Origin: BP-191 sp035940575
Lineage (GTDB): Bacteria; Actinomycetota; Actinomycetes; BP-191
DNA length: 64,000 nucleotides
Assembly (NCBI GenBank): GCA_035940575.1
Contig: DASZER010000067.1
Coordinates: 1 to 64,000 of the forward strand
Direction of reading: 5' to 3'
In this document: positions 1 through 7,358 of the stretch, one piece after another
How the letters are laid out: each line of letters opens with the position of its first letter
Position numbering within the stretch: the stretch's first letter is position 1
Translations under genes and position numbers: made by a program
Notes under the pieces: generated by a model
Database searches by the model: none
What the model was told of the DNA's origin: nothing
Seen by the model: only the letters and a program-made list of their open reading frames with translations

Positions 1-951
1 TTCGACTGCGCGATGGGGGAGCGGTCCATCTCGTGGATGGGCCACATCCGGATGATGGCCGCGATCCAGCCGTTCATCTCCGGCGCGCTGTCCAAGACCG
101 TCAACCTGCCCGAGTCCGCGACCGTCGAGGACATCGAGAAGGCGTACTTCGAGGGCTGGAAGCTCGGCCTCAAGGCGATCGCCGTCTACCGCAACAACTG
201 CAAGGTCGGCCAGCCGCTGTCGGACATCAACGACACGAAGAAGGCCGCCGCGGCGCAGACTGCCTCCGTGGAGCACCACGAGCACAAGCCCACGCGCAAG
301 CGCCTGCCGAAGAAGCGCCCGTCGCAGACGGTGTCGTTCTCGGTCGGCGGCGCCGAGGGCTACATGACCGCGGGGTCGTACCCCGACAACGGTCTCGGCG
401 AGGTGTTCATCAAGATGTCGAAGCAGGGCTCGACCCTGGCCGGCGTCATGGACGCGTTCTCCGTGGCCGTCTCCATCGCGCTGCAGTACGGCGTGCCGCT
501 CGAGGCGTACGTGTCGAAGTTCATCAACATGCGCTTCGACCCGGCCGGCATGACCGACGACCCGGACGTGCGGATGGCGCAGTCGGTCATGGACTACATC
601 TTCCGTCGCCTGGCGCTCGACTACCTGCCGGTGGAGAAGCGGGCCGAGCTCGGCATCTTCACCGCCGAGGAGCGCGCCGCGACCGTCGCGTCCTCCTACG
701 GCGCGCCCGCCGAGCCCGCCGACGTCGCCGAGCTGGACGTCGAGGGCCTCGCCCAGAGCGTTCCGGTGGAGCACGCCCCGCCCGCGTCACCCGAGCCCCT
801 CGCCTCGCCCTCGGGCGCCGGCGGCGGCCTGGACGTCTCGGCGACCACCGCCCAGGACGCGCCTCTGTGCATGAACTGCGGCATCAAGATGCGCCCCGCC
901 GGCTCCTGCTACGTCTGCGAGTCCTGCGGGTCGACCTCCGGCTGCAGCTGA
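1..951 (+). CDS. nrdJ: Vitamin B12-dependent ribonucleotide reductase, C-terminal part (5' end outside window)
   Basis: Class II ribonucleotide reductase makes deoxyribonucleotides in the cytoplasm with adenosylcobalamin as radical source. Only the last 316 residues lie here, and the reading frame is open to the window edge. The visible part holds the end of the barrel (an AYFEGWKLGLKAIAVYRNN segment near residue 55), the conserved FSVGGAEGYMTAGSYPDNG region, and a Cys-rich tail with two CxxC pairs (CMNC and CESC) ending in SGCS. This is the redox-active/zinc-ribbon tail of the family. A Pro/Ala-rich linker of about 60 residues separates barrel and tail. A stem-loop follows the stop codon. 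Family assignment is firm. Confidence 0.95.
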   Translation, partial: FDCAMGERSISWMGHIRMMAAIQPFISGALSKTVNLPESATVEDIEKAYFEGWKLGLKAIAVYRNNCKVGQPLSDINDTKKAAAAQTASVEHHEHKPTRKRLPKKRPSQTVSFSVGGAEGYMTAGSYPDNGLGEVFIKMSKQGSTLAGVMDAFSVAVSIALQYGVPLEAYVSKFINMRFDPAGMTDDPDVRMAQSVMDYIFRRLALDYLPVEKRAELGIFTAEERAATVASSYGAPAEPADVAELDVEGLAQSVPVEHAPPASPEPLASPSGAGGGLDVSATTAQDAPLCMNCGIKMRPAGSCYVCESCGSTSGCS

Positions 952-960
952 TCATCGAGC

Positions 961-1003
961 AAGGGAACGGGCAGCCTCGCGTCGGAGGTTGCCCGTTTCT
1001 CTT
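961..1003 (+). terminator. Stem-loop terminator after nrdJ
   Basis: An interrupted inverted repeat, aacgggca at 966-973 and tgcccgtt at 990-997, is extended inward by a G-T wobble and cctc/gagg. The loop is six bases and a pyrimidine-rich stretch follows. It lies between the convergent nrdJ and HNH genes and could serve both strands. Confidence 0.7.
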
Positions 1004-1033
1004 GCGGGAGCGGTGGCAGGTGCCGCGTTCTAC

Positions 1034-1939
1034 TCAGCTGGCTTCGCGGAACCGCAGGTAGCGTTCTTCGAGACGGAGCTGGTCGGGGTGGTCGTATCGC
1101 GACCGCGGCACGATCAGCCGACCTCCCTCCATCTCCTGGAGGCCGTGGCGGAGCATCGGCCCGTCGACCTCGGCCAGGATGTCCGCTCGCACCTCGATGA
1201 CGAGGTCCGGGCGTACGCCCACGATGTTCTTGTCGTACGCGGCGTGGTGGATCTTGCACAAGGACAGGCCGTTCGGCGTGATCGGCTGCCCCTGCGGGTG
1301 GCCGTCCGGAAGGATGTGCGCCGCATCGAGTAGTTCCGGATGCCGCAACCTGCACATGGCACACGTGCCGTCGTAGGCACGGAGCACCCTCGTCCTGAAC
1401 GTCGTCTGGTGGAGCCGCTGCTTCGTCGTCCGCGTCACGTAGCGCCGTTGTTCCGGTGTTTGGTGCTGGAGGTCGACGAAGCGTTGGCTCTCGTCGATGG
1501 CGACCGAGAACGCCAGCCGGTCCGGATGCTCCGCAACGAGGTACACCGGGTAGTGCGGGACGTACACCCCGGGTGCCACGCCCTCGAAGTAGACGAGAGG
1601 CGCCTGGCGCCGCATCGCTTCGCGCAGCGCGCGGTTGTCGGGGTGGTTCGGATCGGTTCCGCGGTAGCGGTACTCCAGCATCCCGTTGGGCCCGATCTCG
1701 TCCTCGTACGGCCTCTCCGCTCCCGGGCGGCGGTACACGGTGGTGAACGACAGCGCCGCGTCGAGCCCGGCGACTCGTCGAATGCCTTGCTGGCCGATGA
1801 CCTGGAACGGCCTGCCCTCGAACGACAACGTGTTCACATCCGCGGAGCGAACGGCGCCGTCCGGGCTTTGTCCGACCAACAGGTCCAAGCGCGCGAACAG
1901 CGCGGCGCGCAACACAGAGTCGCGGTCGGCGAGGACCAT
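1034..1939 (-). CDS. HNH endonuclease (predicted restriction-type)
   Basis: A 301-residue protein with a C-terminal HNH nuclease domain. CAMC supplies one zinc-binding pair, DAAHILPDG holds the catalytic His, and NGLSLCKIHHAAYD completes the fold. The N-terminal 180 residues resemble the substrate-recognition half of predicted restriction endonucleases in COG3440, with a conserved YRGTDPNHPDN stretch. That family is linked to cleavage of modified DNA, but no target can be read here. I chose the second Met (VLADRDSV start) rather than the Met nine codons upstream because it leaves 58 bp to the divergent NERD gene. No methyltransferase partner is adjacent. Confidence 0.8.
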   Translation of the reverse strand: MVLADRDSVLRAALFARLDLLVGQSPDGAVRSADVNTLSFEGRPFQVIGQQGIRRVAGLDAALSFTTVYRRPGAERPYEDEIGPNGMLEYRYRGTDPNHPDNRALREAMRRQAPLVYFEGVAPGVYVPHYPVYLVAEHPDRLAFSVAIDESQRFVDLQHQTPEQRRYVTRTTKQRLHQTTFRTRVLRAYDGTCAMCRLRHPELLDAAHILPDGHPQGQPITPNGLSLCKIHHAAYDKNIVGVRPDLVIEVRADILAEVDGPMLRHGLQEMEGGRLIVPRSRYDHPDQLRLEERYLRFREAS

Positions 1940-1997
1940 GCAGCTTTCTACCGCAGCGATCCTCAAGTTCGCCGTCGAACGTGGCGACCACCGAAAG

Positions 1998-2840
1998 ATG
2001 GGGGAGCTCGTTCTGACGCCGTGGCGGCGCTACGGCCACGACCGCGTGTACGTCGCCGACGGCACGCTGCGGCTCGGACACCTGGACCGCAACGGCGACA
2101 GCCTCACGGTGACCGACGAGTCGCGGCGCGCGGAGGTACGCGCGGCGCTCGTCGCCGCGGGGTACCTCACCGACGACGCGACGCGCGCCGAGCCGGAGCG
2201 GAAGGCGCCGCCGCCGGAGCCGTGGGCGATCACGCTCCCGGGCGACACGGCGACGTTCAAGCCCGGCGCCGGTGCGCGCGCGAAGGCGCGGGAGGAACGC
2301 GACGCCGCCCCCGTCCGCACGACGCTCGCCCGCCTGCTCAAGGTGCACACGGACGAACGTGCGTGGCGGGTCGGCGCGGACGGCGAGGAGGCCGTGGCGC
2401 GTCGCCTCCGCAGGCTCGGCGGCACGTGGAGCGTCCTGCACGACCTCCCGATCGGGGACAGCGGCGCCAACGTGGACCATGTCGCGATCGGCCCCGGGGG
2501 CGTGTTCACGATGAACACGAAGAACCTCACGGGGAAGGTGTGGGTCGGGGGCGACACGTTCCTGACGAACGGTCACCGCACCGACTACGTCCGCAAGGCG
2601 CGTCACGAGGCCCGCCGGGTCGCGCGTCTCCTCACCGCTCGCGCCGCCGCGCCGGTGACGGTGCACGGCGTCGTGGTGGTGCTCGCCGACGAATTCATGA
2701 TCAAGGAGCAGCCGAGGGACGTCACGGTCGTGGAGGCCCGGCGCCTCGTCCGCTGGCTCGAACGCCACCCGCCCGCTCTGAGCGCGGAGCAGCTCCGCCG
2801 CCTCGAACGCGTCGCGCGCGACCCGAGCACCTGGCGGTAG
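1998..2840 (+). CDS. NERD domain protein
   Basis: A 280-residue protein. The nuclease-related (NERD) domain begins near residue 130 with GADGEEAVARRL and continues through LPIGDSGANVDHVAIGPGG and FTMNTKNLTGKVWVGG, the conserved Asp and Lys positions of this PD-(D/E)XK-like fold. The N-terminal 100 residues are unrecognised. No membrane segment is evident. The start MGELVLTPWRRYG is preferred over an in-frame ATG at 1938, which would overlap the HNH gene's 5' end. The gene diverges from the HNH endonuclease. NERD proteins are thought to act on DNA, but the specific role is unknown. Confidence 0.8.
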   Translation: MGELVLTPWRRYGHDRVYVADGTLRLGHLDRNGDSLTVTDESRRAEVRAALVAAGYLTDDATRAEPERKAPPPEPWAITLPGDTATFKPGAGARAKAREERDAAPVRTTLARLLKVHTDERAWRVGADGEEAVARRLRRLGGTWSVLHDLPIGDSGANVDHVAIGPGGVFTMNTKNLTGKVWVGGDTFLTNGHRTDYVRKARHEARRVARLLTARAAAPVTVHGVVVVLADEFMIKEQPRDVTVVEARRLVRWLERHPPALSAEQLRRLERVARDPSTWR

Positions 2841-2849
2841 GCAGCGGCG

Positions 2850-3227
2850 CTACTTCGGGGCCACCGGCTCCGAGCCGTGCACGAGGGCGAGCAGCGGCGG
2901 CGACCCGTACGCCACCCCGCTCATCCGGTACGCCGTCCGCGACTCCGACGCCCCGACGGTCTCCACGACGTCCCCGTCGGCAAGGAACCACACGACGTCA
3001 CCGCGCGACGACGTCTCGATCCGCGACCACTCCCAGCGGAACGCGATCGGCCGCGCGTAGACGTGGTCGAGCCACGCCCGCAGCTCTGCCCACCCGAACG
3101 CCTGCTCTCCCGCCTCCGACCCCACGAACACGACCGACGCGTCCGGCGCGAACAGCGCGAGCGTCGCCTCGTGGTCCCGCGACCCGACCGCCTCGCCGAG
3201 GCGGCGCAGCAGCGCCTCGACGTCCAT
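2850..3227 (-). CDS. SnoaL-like/NTF2-fold protein
   Basis: A 125-residue protein beginning MDVEALLRRLGEAVGSRDHE and carrying the pattern ALFAPDASVVFVGSEAG...WSRIETSSRGDVVWFLADGD, typical of nuclear-transport-factor-2-like SnoaL proteins (small cone-shaped domains, often ketosteroid-isomerase-like or of unknown function). The ATG at 3227 overlaps the stop of a possible 19-codon reading frame in a TGATG arrangement. The gene ends 9 bp from the convergent NERD gene. The specific substrate cannot be inferred. Confidence 0.65.
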   Translation of the reverse strand: MDVEALLRRLGEAVGSRDHEATLALFAPDASVVFVGSEAGEQAFGWAELRAWLDHVYARPIAFRWEWSRIETSSRGDVVWFLADGDVVETVGASESRTAYRMSGVAYGSPPLLALVHGSEPVAPK

Positions 3228-3286
3228 CAGCGCCGCACCGAAGCAGCGGGGAGCGACACGACGTCGGCCACCTCGAGCGGAGACAT
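3227..3286 (-). CDS. Possible 19-residue upstream peptide coupled to the SnoaL-like gene
   Basis: A short frame beginning MSPLEVADVVSL has a GGAAGG Shine-Dalgarno-like site eight bases before its ATG. Its TGA overlaps the start of the next gene (TGATG). It could be a translated leader that couples ribosomes into the SnoaL-like gene, or chance. No family resemblance is visible. Confidence 0.25.
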   Translation of the reverse strand: MSPLEVADVVSLPAASVRR

Positions 3287-3354
3287 GACCGGCACCTTCC
3301 CGGGCGCGCGACAGCGAACGCATCCGGGGCGGCGTTCGGGGGAGGATCGGCGGC

Positions 3355-4785
3355 ATGAGCGAACGCGGAGTCGTCTTCCCGAGCACCGGCGAGGGCCGGA
3401 GCACCACCGCCTACGGCCGCGCGGTCGTCGCCGACGCGCTGCGCGACGTCGACCCGGTCGGCGCGACGGCGGCGGAGTACGACACCAACTGGCGGCGCGG
3501 CTACCTGACGCACTTCCGGCGCCTCGTGGAGGCCGGCCTGGCGAAGCCGGACGAGGCTCGCACGATCGCGCGCAACGGCCTCGCGTCGGCGCGCGAGCGC
3601 ATGCGCTACGCCACTGACGCCGGCGAGATCCCGCTCGACGAGGCGGTCGCGAAGGCGGGGACGCAGGGCTTCGACACCGCGACGATCGCGGGCACGGGGA
3701 CGCCCGAGCGGGAGCTGACGCTGCCGTACCGCGGCGAACGACTCTCCGGCGACGCGCTGCACCGCCAGCTCGACGACTGGGTCGAGCGCGGCATCGTCGA
3801 GCCGAGCGCCGCCGAGGCGGTCCGGACGGTCCAACGCAACCCGGACTGGCTCGACCTGTCCGACCAGCGCGTCGTGGTGCTCGGCGCGGGCGCGGAGATG
3901 GGGCCGTTGCGCTCGCTGCTGCGCTGGGGCGGCGACGTCGTCGCGGTCGACCTGCCGCGCCCGCAGATCTGGGAACGCCTCCGCGAGGACGCGAAGGAGC
4001 GAGCGGGCCGCCTGCACGCCCCGGTCCGTAGCGGCAAGCCGGGCGCCGACCTGCTGACCGAGGTCGCCGAGGTCGCGGAGTGGCTGCTCGAGCAGGAGGG
4101 GCGCCTGGTCCTCGGCAACTACGTCTACGCCGACGGCGCGACGAACGTCCGCCTCGCGCTCGCCGTCGACGCGCTGACGACGTACGTGCGGCAGCGCCGC
4201 GAGGACGTGGCACTCGCGTTCCTCGGGACTCCGACCGACGTCTACGCCGTGCCGCGCGAGGTCGTCGACTTCTCGGCCGCGGCGTACAAGCGGACGAGCA
4301 AGGTGAAGGCGCTGCGCCGCCCGCTCAAGGCGATCAGCGCGGGCCGGCTGCTGCGCCGCAACTACGTCGCCGGCTCCGACCCCGGCGTCAACGACTCCCT
4401 GGTCCCGCAGCAGGGCCCGAACTACGCGCTCGCCAAGCGCGTCCACCGCTGGCGCGCGACGGCGGCGCGGGCCGAGGGTGCGACGGTGTCGTTCCACGTC
4501 GCGCCGGCCACGCGCACGCGCAGCGTCGTGAAGAACCGCCTGCTCGCCTCGGCGTACCGGGGCGCGCGTCCGTTCGGCATCGAGGTGTTCGAGCCGGCCA
4601 CGAGCAACACGCTGATGGCCGCGCTGCTCGTCCACGACCTGCGCAACGGCACGCCGTCGCACGACCACCCGTGGCGCGACGAGGCGTACGCCGCCGCCCA
4701 CGGCGGCCTCTGGCGCTCGCCGTACGACCCCCGCAGCGCGCTCGGCCTCGCCGTGCTGCTCGGCTTCGCGGGCGCGCGCGGCTGA
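3355..4785 (+). CDS. Unrecognised 476-residue Rossmann-fold protein
   Basis: I cannot assign a characterised family. A dinucleotide-binding-like motif, RVVVLGAGAEMGPLRSLLRWGGDVVAVDLP, sits near residues 168-198, where GAGAEMG matches a GxGxxG turn followed by an acidic residue. The N-terminal half is helical and polar (YDTNWRRGYLTHFRRLVEAGL); the C-terminal half is rich in conserved-looking Arg, Tyr and Pro. There is no signal peptide or membrane helix, so the protein is cytosolic. The ATG follows gaggatcggcggc, which can act either as a weak Shine-Dalgarno site or as a GAGGAT -10 element seven bases upstream. The gene is transcribed alone and ends before a strong hairpin. Confidence 0.6.
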   Translation: MSERGVVFPSTGEGRSTTAYGRAVVADALRDVDPVGATAAEYDTNWRRGYLTHFRRLVEAGLAKPDEARTIARNGLASARERMRYATDAGEIPLDEAVAKAGTQGFDTATIAGTGTPERELTLPYRGERLSGDALHRQLDDWVERGIVEPSAAEAVRTVQRNPDWLDLSDQRVVVLGAGAEMGPLRSLLRWGGDVVAVDLPRPQIWERLREDAKERAGRLHAPVRSGKPGADLLTEVAEVAEWLLEQEGRLVLGNYVYADGATNVRLALAVDALTTYVRQRREDVALAFLGTPTDVYAVPREVVDFSAAAYKRTSKVKALRRPLKAISAGRLLRRNYVAGSDPGVNDSLVPQQGPNYALAKRVHRWRATAARAEGATVSFHVAPATRTRSVVKNRLLASAYRGARPFGIEVFEPATSNTLMAALLVHDLRNGTPSHDHPWRDEAYAAAHGGLWRSPYDPRSALGLAVLLGFAGARG

Positions 4786-4838
4786 CCGCCGGCCCCGGCG
4801 TGGCTCCGACCGCGCCCCGGTGAACGAGCCGAGAATGC

Positions 4839-4877
4839 GACGAGGCCGCTCCTGGGTTGAGCAGGAGCGGCCTCGTC
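4839..4877. terminator. Perfect 16-bp stem-loop between convergent genes
   Basis: gacgaggccgctcctg at 4839-4854 and its exact reverse complement at 4862-4877 flank a 7-base loop. No T-tract follows. It lies between the convergent Rossmann gene and the alkylation repair operon, so it probably terminates both. Confidence 0.7.
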
Positions 4878-4878
4878 A

Positions 4879-4902
4879 GGCCGCGCAGGCGCCTGCGCGG
4901 CC
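4879..4902. repeat. Perfect 24-bp palindrome
   Basis: ggccgcgcaggc is followed at once by its exact reverse complement. It starts one base after the 16-bp stem-loop. It may be a second terminator element or a protein-binding site. No gene start is nearby. Confidence 0.7.
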
Positions 4903-5039
4903 AAGCGGCGCCCGCCCCCGGATCGGGAGTCGCCTCCCGGGACGGTTCGCGGCGCCGCGGCTCCGTATGTCTACGCTCTCGCACCCCGGGCCACAAGGGG
5001 TTTGGCCCAATTCACAGGGGTGTGGATTGCGCCTGTGGA

Positions 5040-5507
5040 TCAGAACAGCGTCGCGGACTCCAGCTCCAGCAGCGCGCGCTTGGTCTCCATGCCGCCCGCG
5101 AAGCCCGTGAGCTTGCCGTCGGAGCCGATGACGCGGTGGCACGGGACGACGATCGCGATGGGGTTGCGCCCATTCGCGAGGCCGACGGCGCGGGAGGCGG
5201 CGGGGTTGCCGACGCGGCGGGCCAGCTCGCCGTAGGTGATCGTGGTGCCGTACGGGATCTCGCGCAGCCGCTCCCACACGGCCCGCTGGAACTCCGTCCC
5301 GCGCGGCGCGAGCGGCAGGTCGAACTCCTTGCGGTCGCCCGCGAAGTACTCGCGGAGCTGGGTCGCCACGGCGACGAGCACGGGGTCGTCGTCGTCGCGC
5401 TCGCCGGGGCCCGGCCCCGCCGAGAAGTGCAGCGTCGTCAGCGCCTCGCCGTCGGAGACGAGCAGCAACGGCCCCGCGGGCGTCGGCTCCAGCACGGTCC
5501 AGGTCAT
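5040..5507 (-). CDS. ogt: Methylated-DNA-protein-cysteine S-methyltransferase
   Basis: A 155-residue suicide repair protein that moves the methyl group from O6-methylguanine to its own cysteine. The acceptor motif VPCHRVIG places the active Cys at residue 123. The preceding ASRAVGLANGRNP and following LTGFAGGMETKRALLELE segments are the family helix-turn-helix and C-terminal helix. Length is normal. Its ATG overlaps the TGA of the upstream AlkA-type gene (ATGA), so the two are translationally coupled: the upstream gene carries the Ada sensor and glycosylase while this gene supplies the O6 repair activity. Confidence 0.93.
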   Translation of the reverse strand: MTWTVLEPTPAGPLLLVSDGEALTTLHFSAGPGPGERDDDDPVLVAVATQLREYFAGDRKEFDLPLAPRGTEFQRAVWERLREIPYGTTITYGELARRVGNPAASRAVGLANGRNPIAIVVPCHRVIGSDGKLTGFAGGMETKRALLELESATLF

Positions 5508-6934
5508 GCGGGGTCTCGCGTCCAGAGGTGCATGAGGGCGTACGAGCGCCAGGGGCGCCATCGTTCGGAGGCGTCGGCGGTGGCGCCGAGGCGGGCCAGC
5601 GCGTGCTTGACGCCGAGGTCGGTCGGCAGGAACGCGTCGGGGTCGCCGAGCGCGCGCATGGCGACGTAGGAGGCGGTCCACGGCCCGATGCCGGGCAACG
5701 CCACCAGCGCCTCCCGCACGACCGCGCGGTCGGCGCCGCGGTCCACGACGACGTCGCCGGCGTCGAGCGCGTGCGCGAGGCCGACGAGAGCGCGGGCGCG
5801 CGCCGGGGGCATCGGCAGCGTCTCCGGGTCGACGGCCGCGAGCGCGGCCGGCGAGGGGAACAGGTGCGTGAGCCGGCCGTCGGGGTCGGGCAGCGGCTCG
5901 CCGTACGCCGCCGCGAGCCGGCCCGCCAGCGTCCGCGCGCCCGCGACCGACACCTGCTGGCCGAGCACCGCGCGGAACGCCAGCTCCGCGCCGTCCACGT
6001 GCCCCGGCACGCGCAGGCCGGGCCGCTTGCGGACGAGCGGGCCGACGACCGGGTCGCCGGAGAGCACGTCGGCGACGGCGGCAGGGTCGGCGTCGAGGTC
6101 GAACAGCCGCCGCGACCGCTCGACGGCGACCGGGAGGTCGGCGAGGCTCGCGAGCCGGAGCACGCAGCGTACGGAGTCCGGTCCCGGCGTCAGCGCGACG
6201 ACGCCCGGGCCGTGGGGGAGGCGCAGGGTGCGCCGGTACGTCCCGTCCGCGACCTCCTCGACACCCGGCACGCACCGCTCGCCGAGGAAGTCGAGCAGCG
6301 CCGCGCCGTCGAACGGCTCCCGCGCGGCGAGCCGTACCTCGACGTCGCCCGTCCCCGCGACGGGACGGCGGCGCGCGCGCAGCGCCGAGGGGGCGACGCC
6401 GTACGTCTCGCGCATCGTGTCGTTGAACTGCCGCACGCTCGCGAACCCCGCCGCGAACGCCACGTCCGACAGCGGCATCGCGGTCGTCTCGACGAGCAGC
6501 CGCGCGGTCTGCGCGCGGCGCGCGCGGGCGAGCGCGAGCGGCCCCGCGCCGAGCTCGGCGGTGAGGAGCCGGTTGAGCTGGCGCTCGCTGTAGCCGAGTC
6601 GGCGCGCGAGGCCTGGCACGCCGTCGCGCTCGACGACGCCGTCGTTGACGAGGCGCATCGCGCGGCCCGCGACGTCGGCCCGCACGTCCCACTCCGGGGA
6701 GCCCGGAGTGGTGTCGGGGCGGCAGCGCTTGCAGGCGCGCAGGCCCGCCGCGACGGCGGCCGCGGCGGTCGGGAAGAAGCGGACGTTGCGCCGCTTCGGG
6801 GTGACGGCGGGGCAGCTCGGCCTGCAGAAGATCCCGGTCGTGAGGACGCCCGTGTAGAAGACGCCGTCGAACCGCCTGTCCCGGCTCAGCACGGCCGTGT
6901 AGCAGCGGTCCTGGTCCTCGATCACGTACGCCAT
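5504..6934 (-). CDS. alkA: Ada regulatory domain fused to AraC HTH and AlkA 3-methyladenine glycosylase
   Basis: A 476-residue adaptive-response protein. Residues 1-75 form the Ada metal-binding domain, with Cys37, Cys41, Cys68 and Cys71 (FCRPSC and ACKRC); the first accepts methyl from methylphosphotriesters. An AraC-type helix-turn-helix follows (LARRLGYSERQLNRLL, VAFAAGFASVRQFNDTMRE). The C-terminal half is AlkA N-domain plus HhH-GPD glycosylase, with LPGIGPWTASYVAMRALGD and a PTDLG aspartate that is the likely catalytic residue. The protein can therefore sense methylation, activate transcription and excise alkylated bases. It heads a two-gene operon with the downstream O6-methyltransferase. 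Confidence 0.92.
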   Translation of the reverse strand: MAYVIEDQDRCYTAVLSRDRRFDGVFYTGVLTTGIFCRPSCPAVTPKRRNVRFFPTAAAAVAAGLRACKRCRPDTTPGSPEWDVRADVAGRAMRLVNDGVVERDGVPGLARRLGYSERQLNRLLTAELGAGPLALARARRAQTARLLVETTAMPLSDVAFAAGFASVRQFNDTMRETYGVAPSALRARRRPVAGTGDVEVRLAAREPFDGAALLDFLGERCVPGVEEVADGTYRRTLRLPHGPGVVALTPGPDSVRCVLRLASLADLPVAVERSRRLFDLDADPAAVADVLSGDPVVGPLVRKRPGLRVPGHVDGAELAFRAVLGQQVSVAGARTLAGRLAAAYGEPLPDPDGRLTHLFPSPAALAAVDPETLPMPPARARALVGLAHALDAGDVVVDRGADRAVVREALVALPGIGPWTASYVAMRALGDPDAFLPTDLGVKHALARLGATADASERWRPWRSYALMHLWTRDPA

Positions 6935-6978
6935 CCTGCCGCGCCGCGACGACGGGCGCTGGCGGAAATCGGACGTGA

Positions 6979-7310
6979 CTATTTTGGCGGCAGCGACGCG
7001 GCGTACGCGACGCCGCGCTCGACCCACGAGCGCAGCACGTCGTCGTCCAGCAGCTCGCCGTCGACGACGACGAAGCCGGAGACATGACGCGGCCGTTCCC
7101 GCCGAACGGGCGCACGCCCGGCCTGGTCAGCGCCGCGTCGGCCTCCTCGCGCGCGAGGCGTACGAGCAGGTCGTCGCGGACGACGCCCGTGGCGATGTTG
7201 CCGCCGACGAGGAACACCAGCGCGCCGAACATCCGCCGGTGCTCGGCGTGCGGCGCCTCGGTCACGAGCACGTCGCGCAGCCGGGCCGCGAGCACCTCGT
7301 CGTACGCCAC
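6979..7310 (-). pseudogene. TfoX N-terminal domain protein, frameshifted
   Basis: Homology runs through two frames. The first, from GTG 7310, reads AYDEVLAARLRDVL, RRMFGALVFLVGGNIATGVV and RPFGGNGRVM. The second resumes with SGFVVVDGELLDDDVLRSWV and GVAYAASLPPK, the usual TfoX domain end. The break is at 7079-7082, where removing one TC from a TCTC doublet restores M-S-G-F and a single frame of about 110 codons. It is either a recent two-base insertion or a sequence error. The start lies six bases after a TAGCGT hexamer, and the domain is otherwise complete. Confidence 0.75.
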
Positions 7311-7316
7311 CCGGCA

Positions 7317-7322
7317 ACGCTA
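7317..7322 (-). promoter_or_regulatory. -10 element for a leaderless tfoX-like transcript
   Basis: Read on the minus strand, TAGCGT, then six bases (TGCCGG), then GTG. This is the NANNNT-N6-start spacing seen at several other genes in the window. Confidence 0.45.
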
Positions 7323-7351
7323 ACGCCCCGGCTCCCCCGGGGCCGGGGCGT
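7323..7351 (-). terminator. Stem-loop terminator after the AAA ATPase gene
   Basis: acgccccggc at 7323-7332 and gccggggcgt at 7342-7351 form a 10-bp stem with a 9-base C/G loop, eight bases beyond the ATPase stop codon. It directly abuts the -10 element of the next gene. Confidence 0.65.
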
Positions 7352-7358
7352 CAGCGGG

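Noticed and set aside
1938..2840. Earlier ATG (1938) for the NERD gene
   Set aside because: It would overlap the 5' end of the divergent HNH gene. The Met at 1998 leaves a normal intergenic space.
4879..4902. The 24-bp palindrome as a replication origin or attachment site
   Set aside because: There are no DnaA boxes, no AT-rich stretch and no integrase nearby. It is kept only as an unexplained palindrome.
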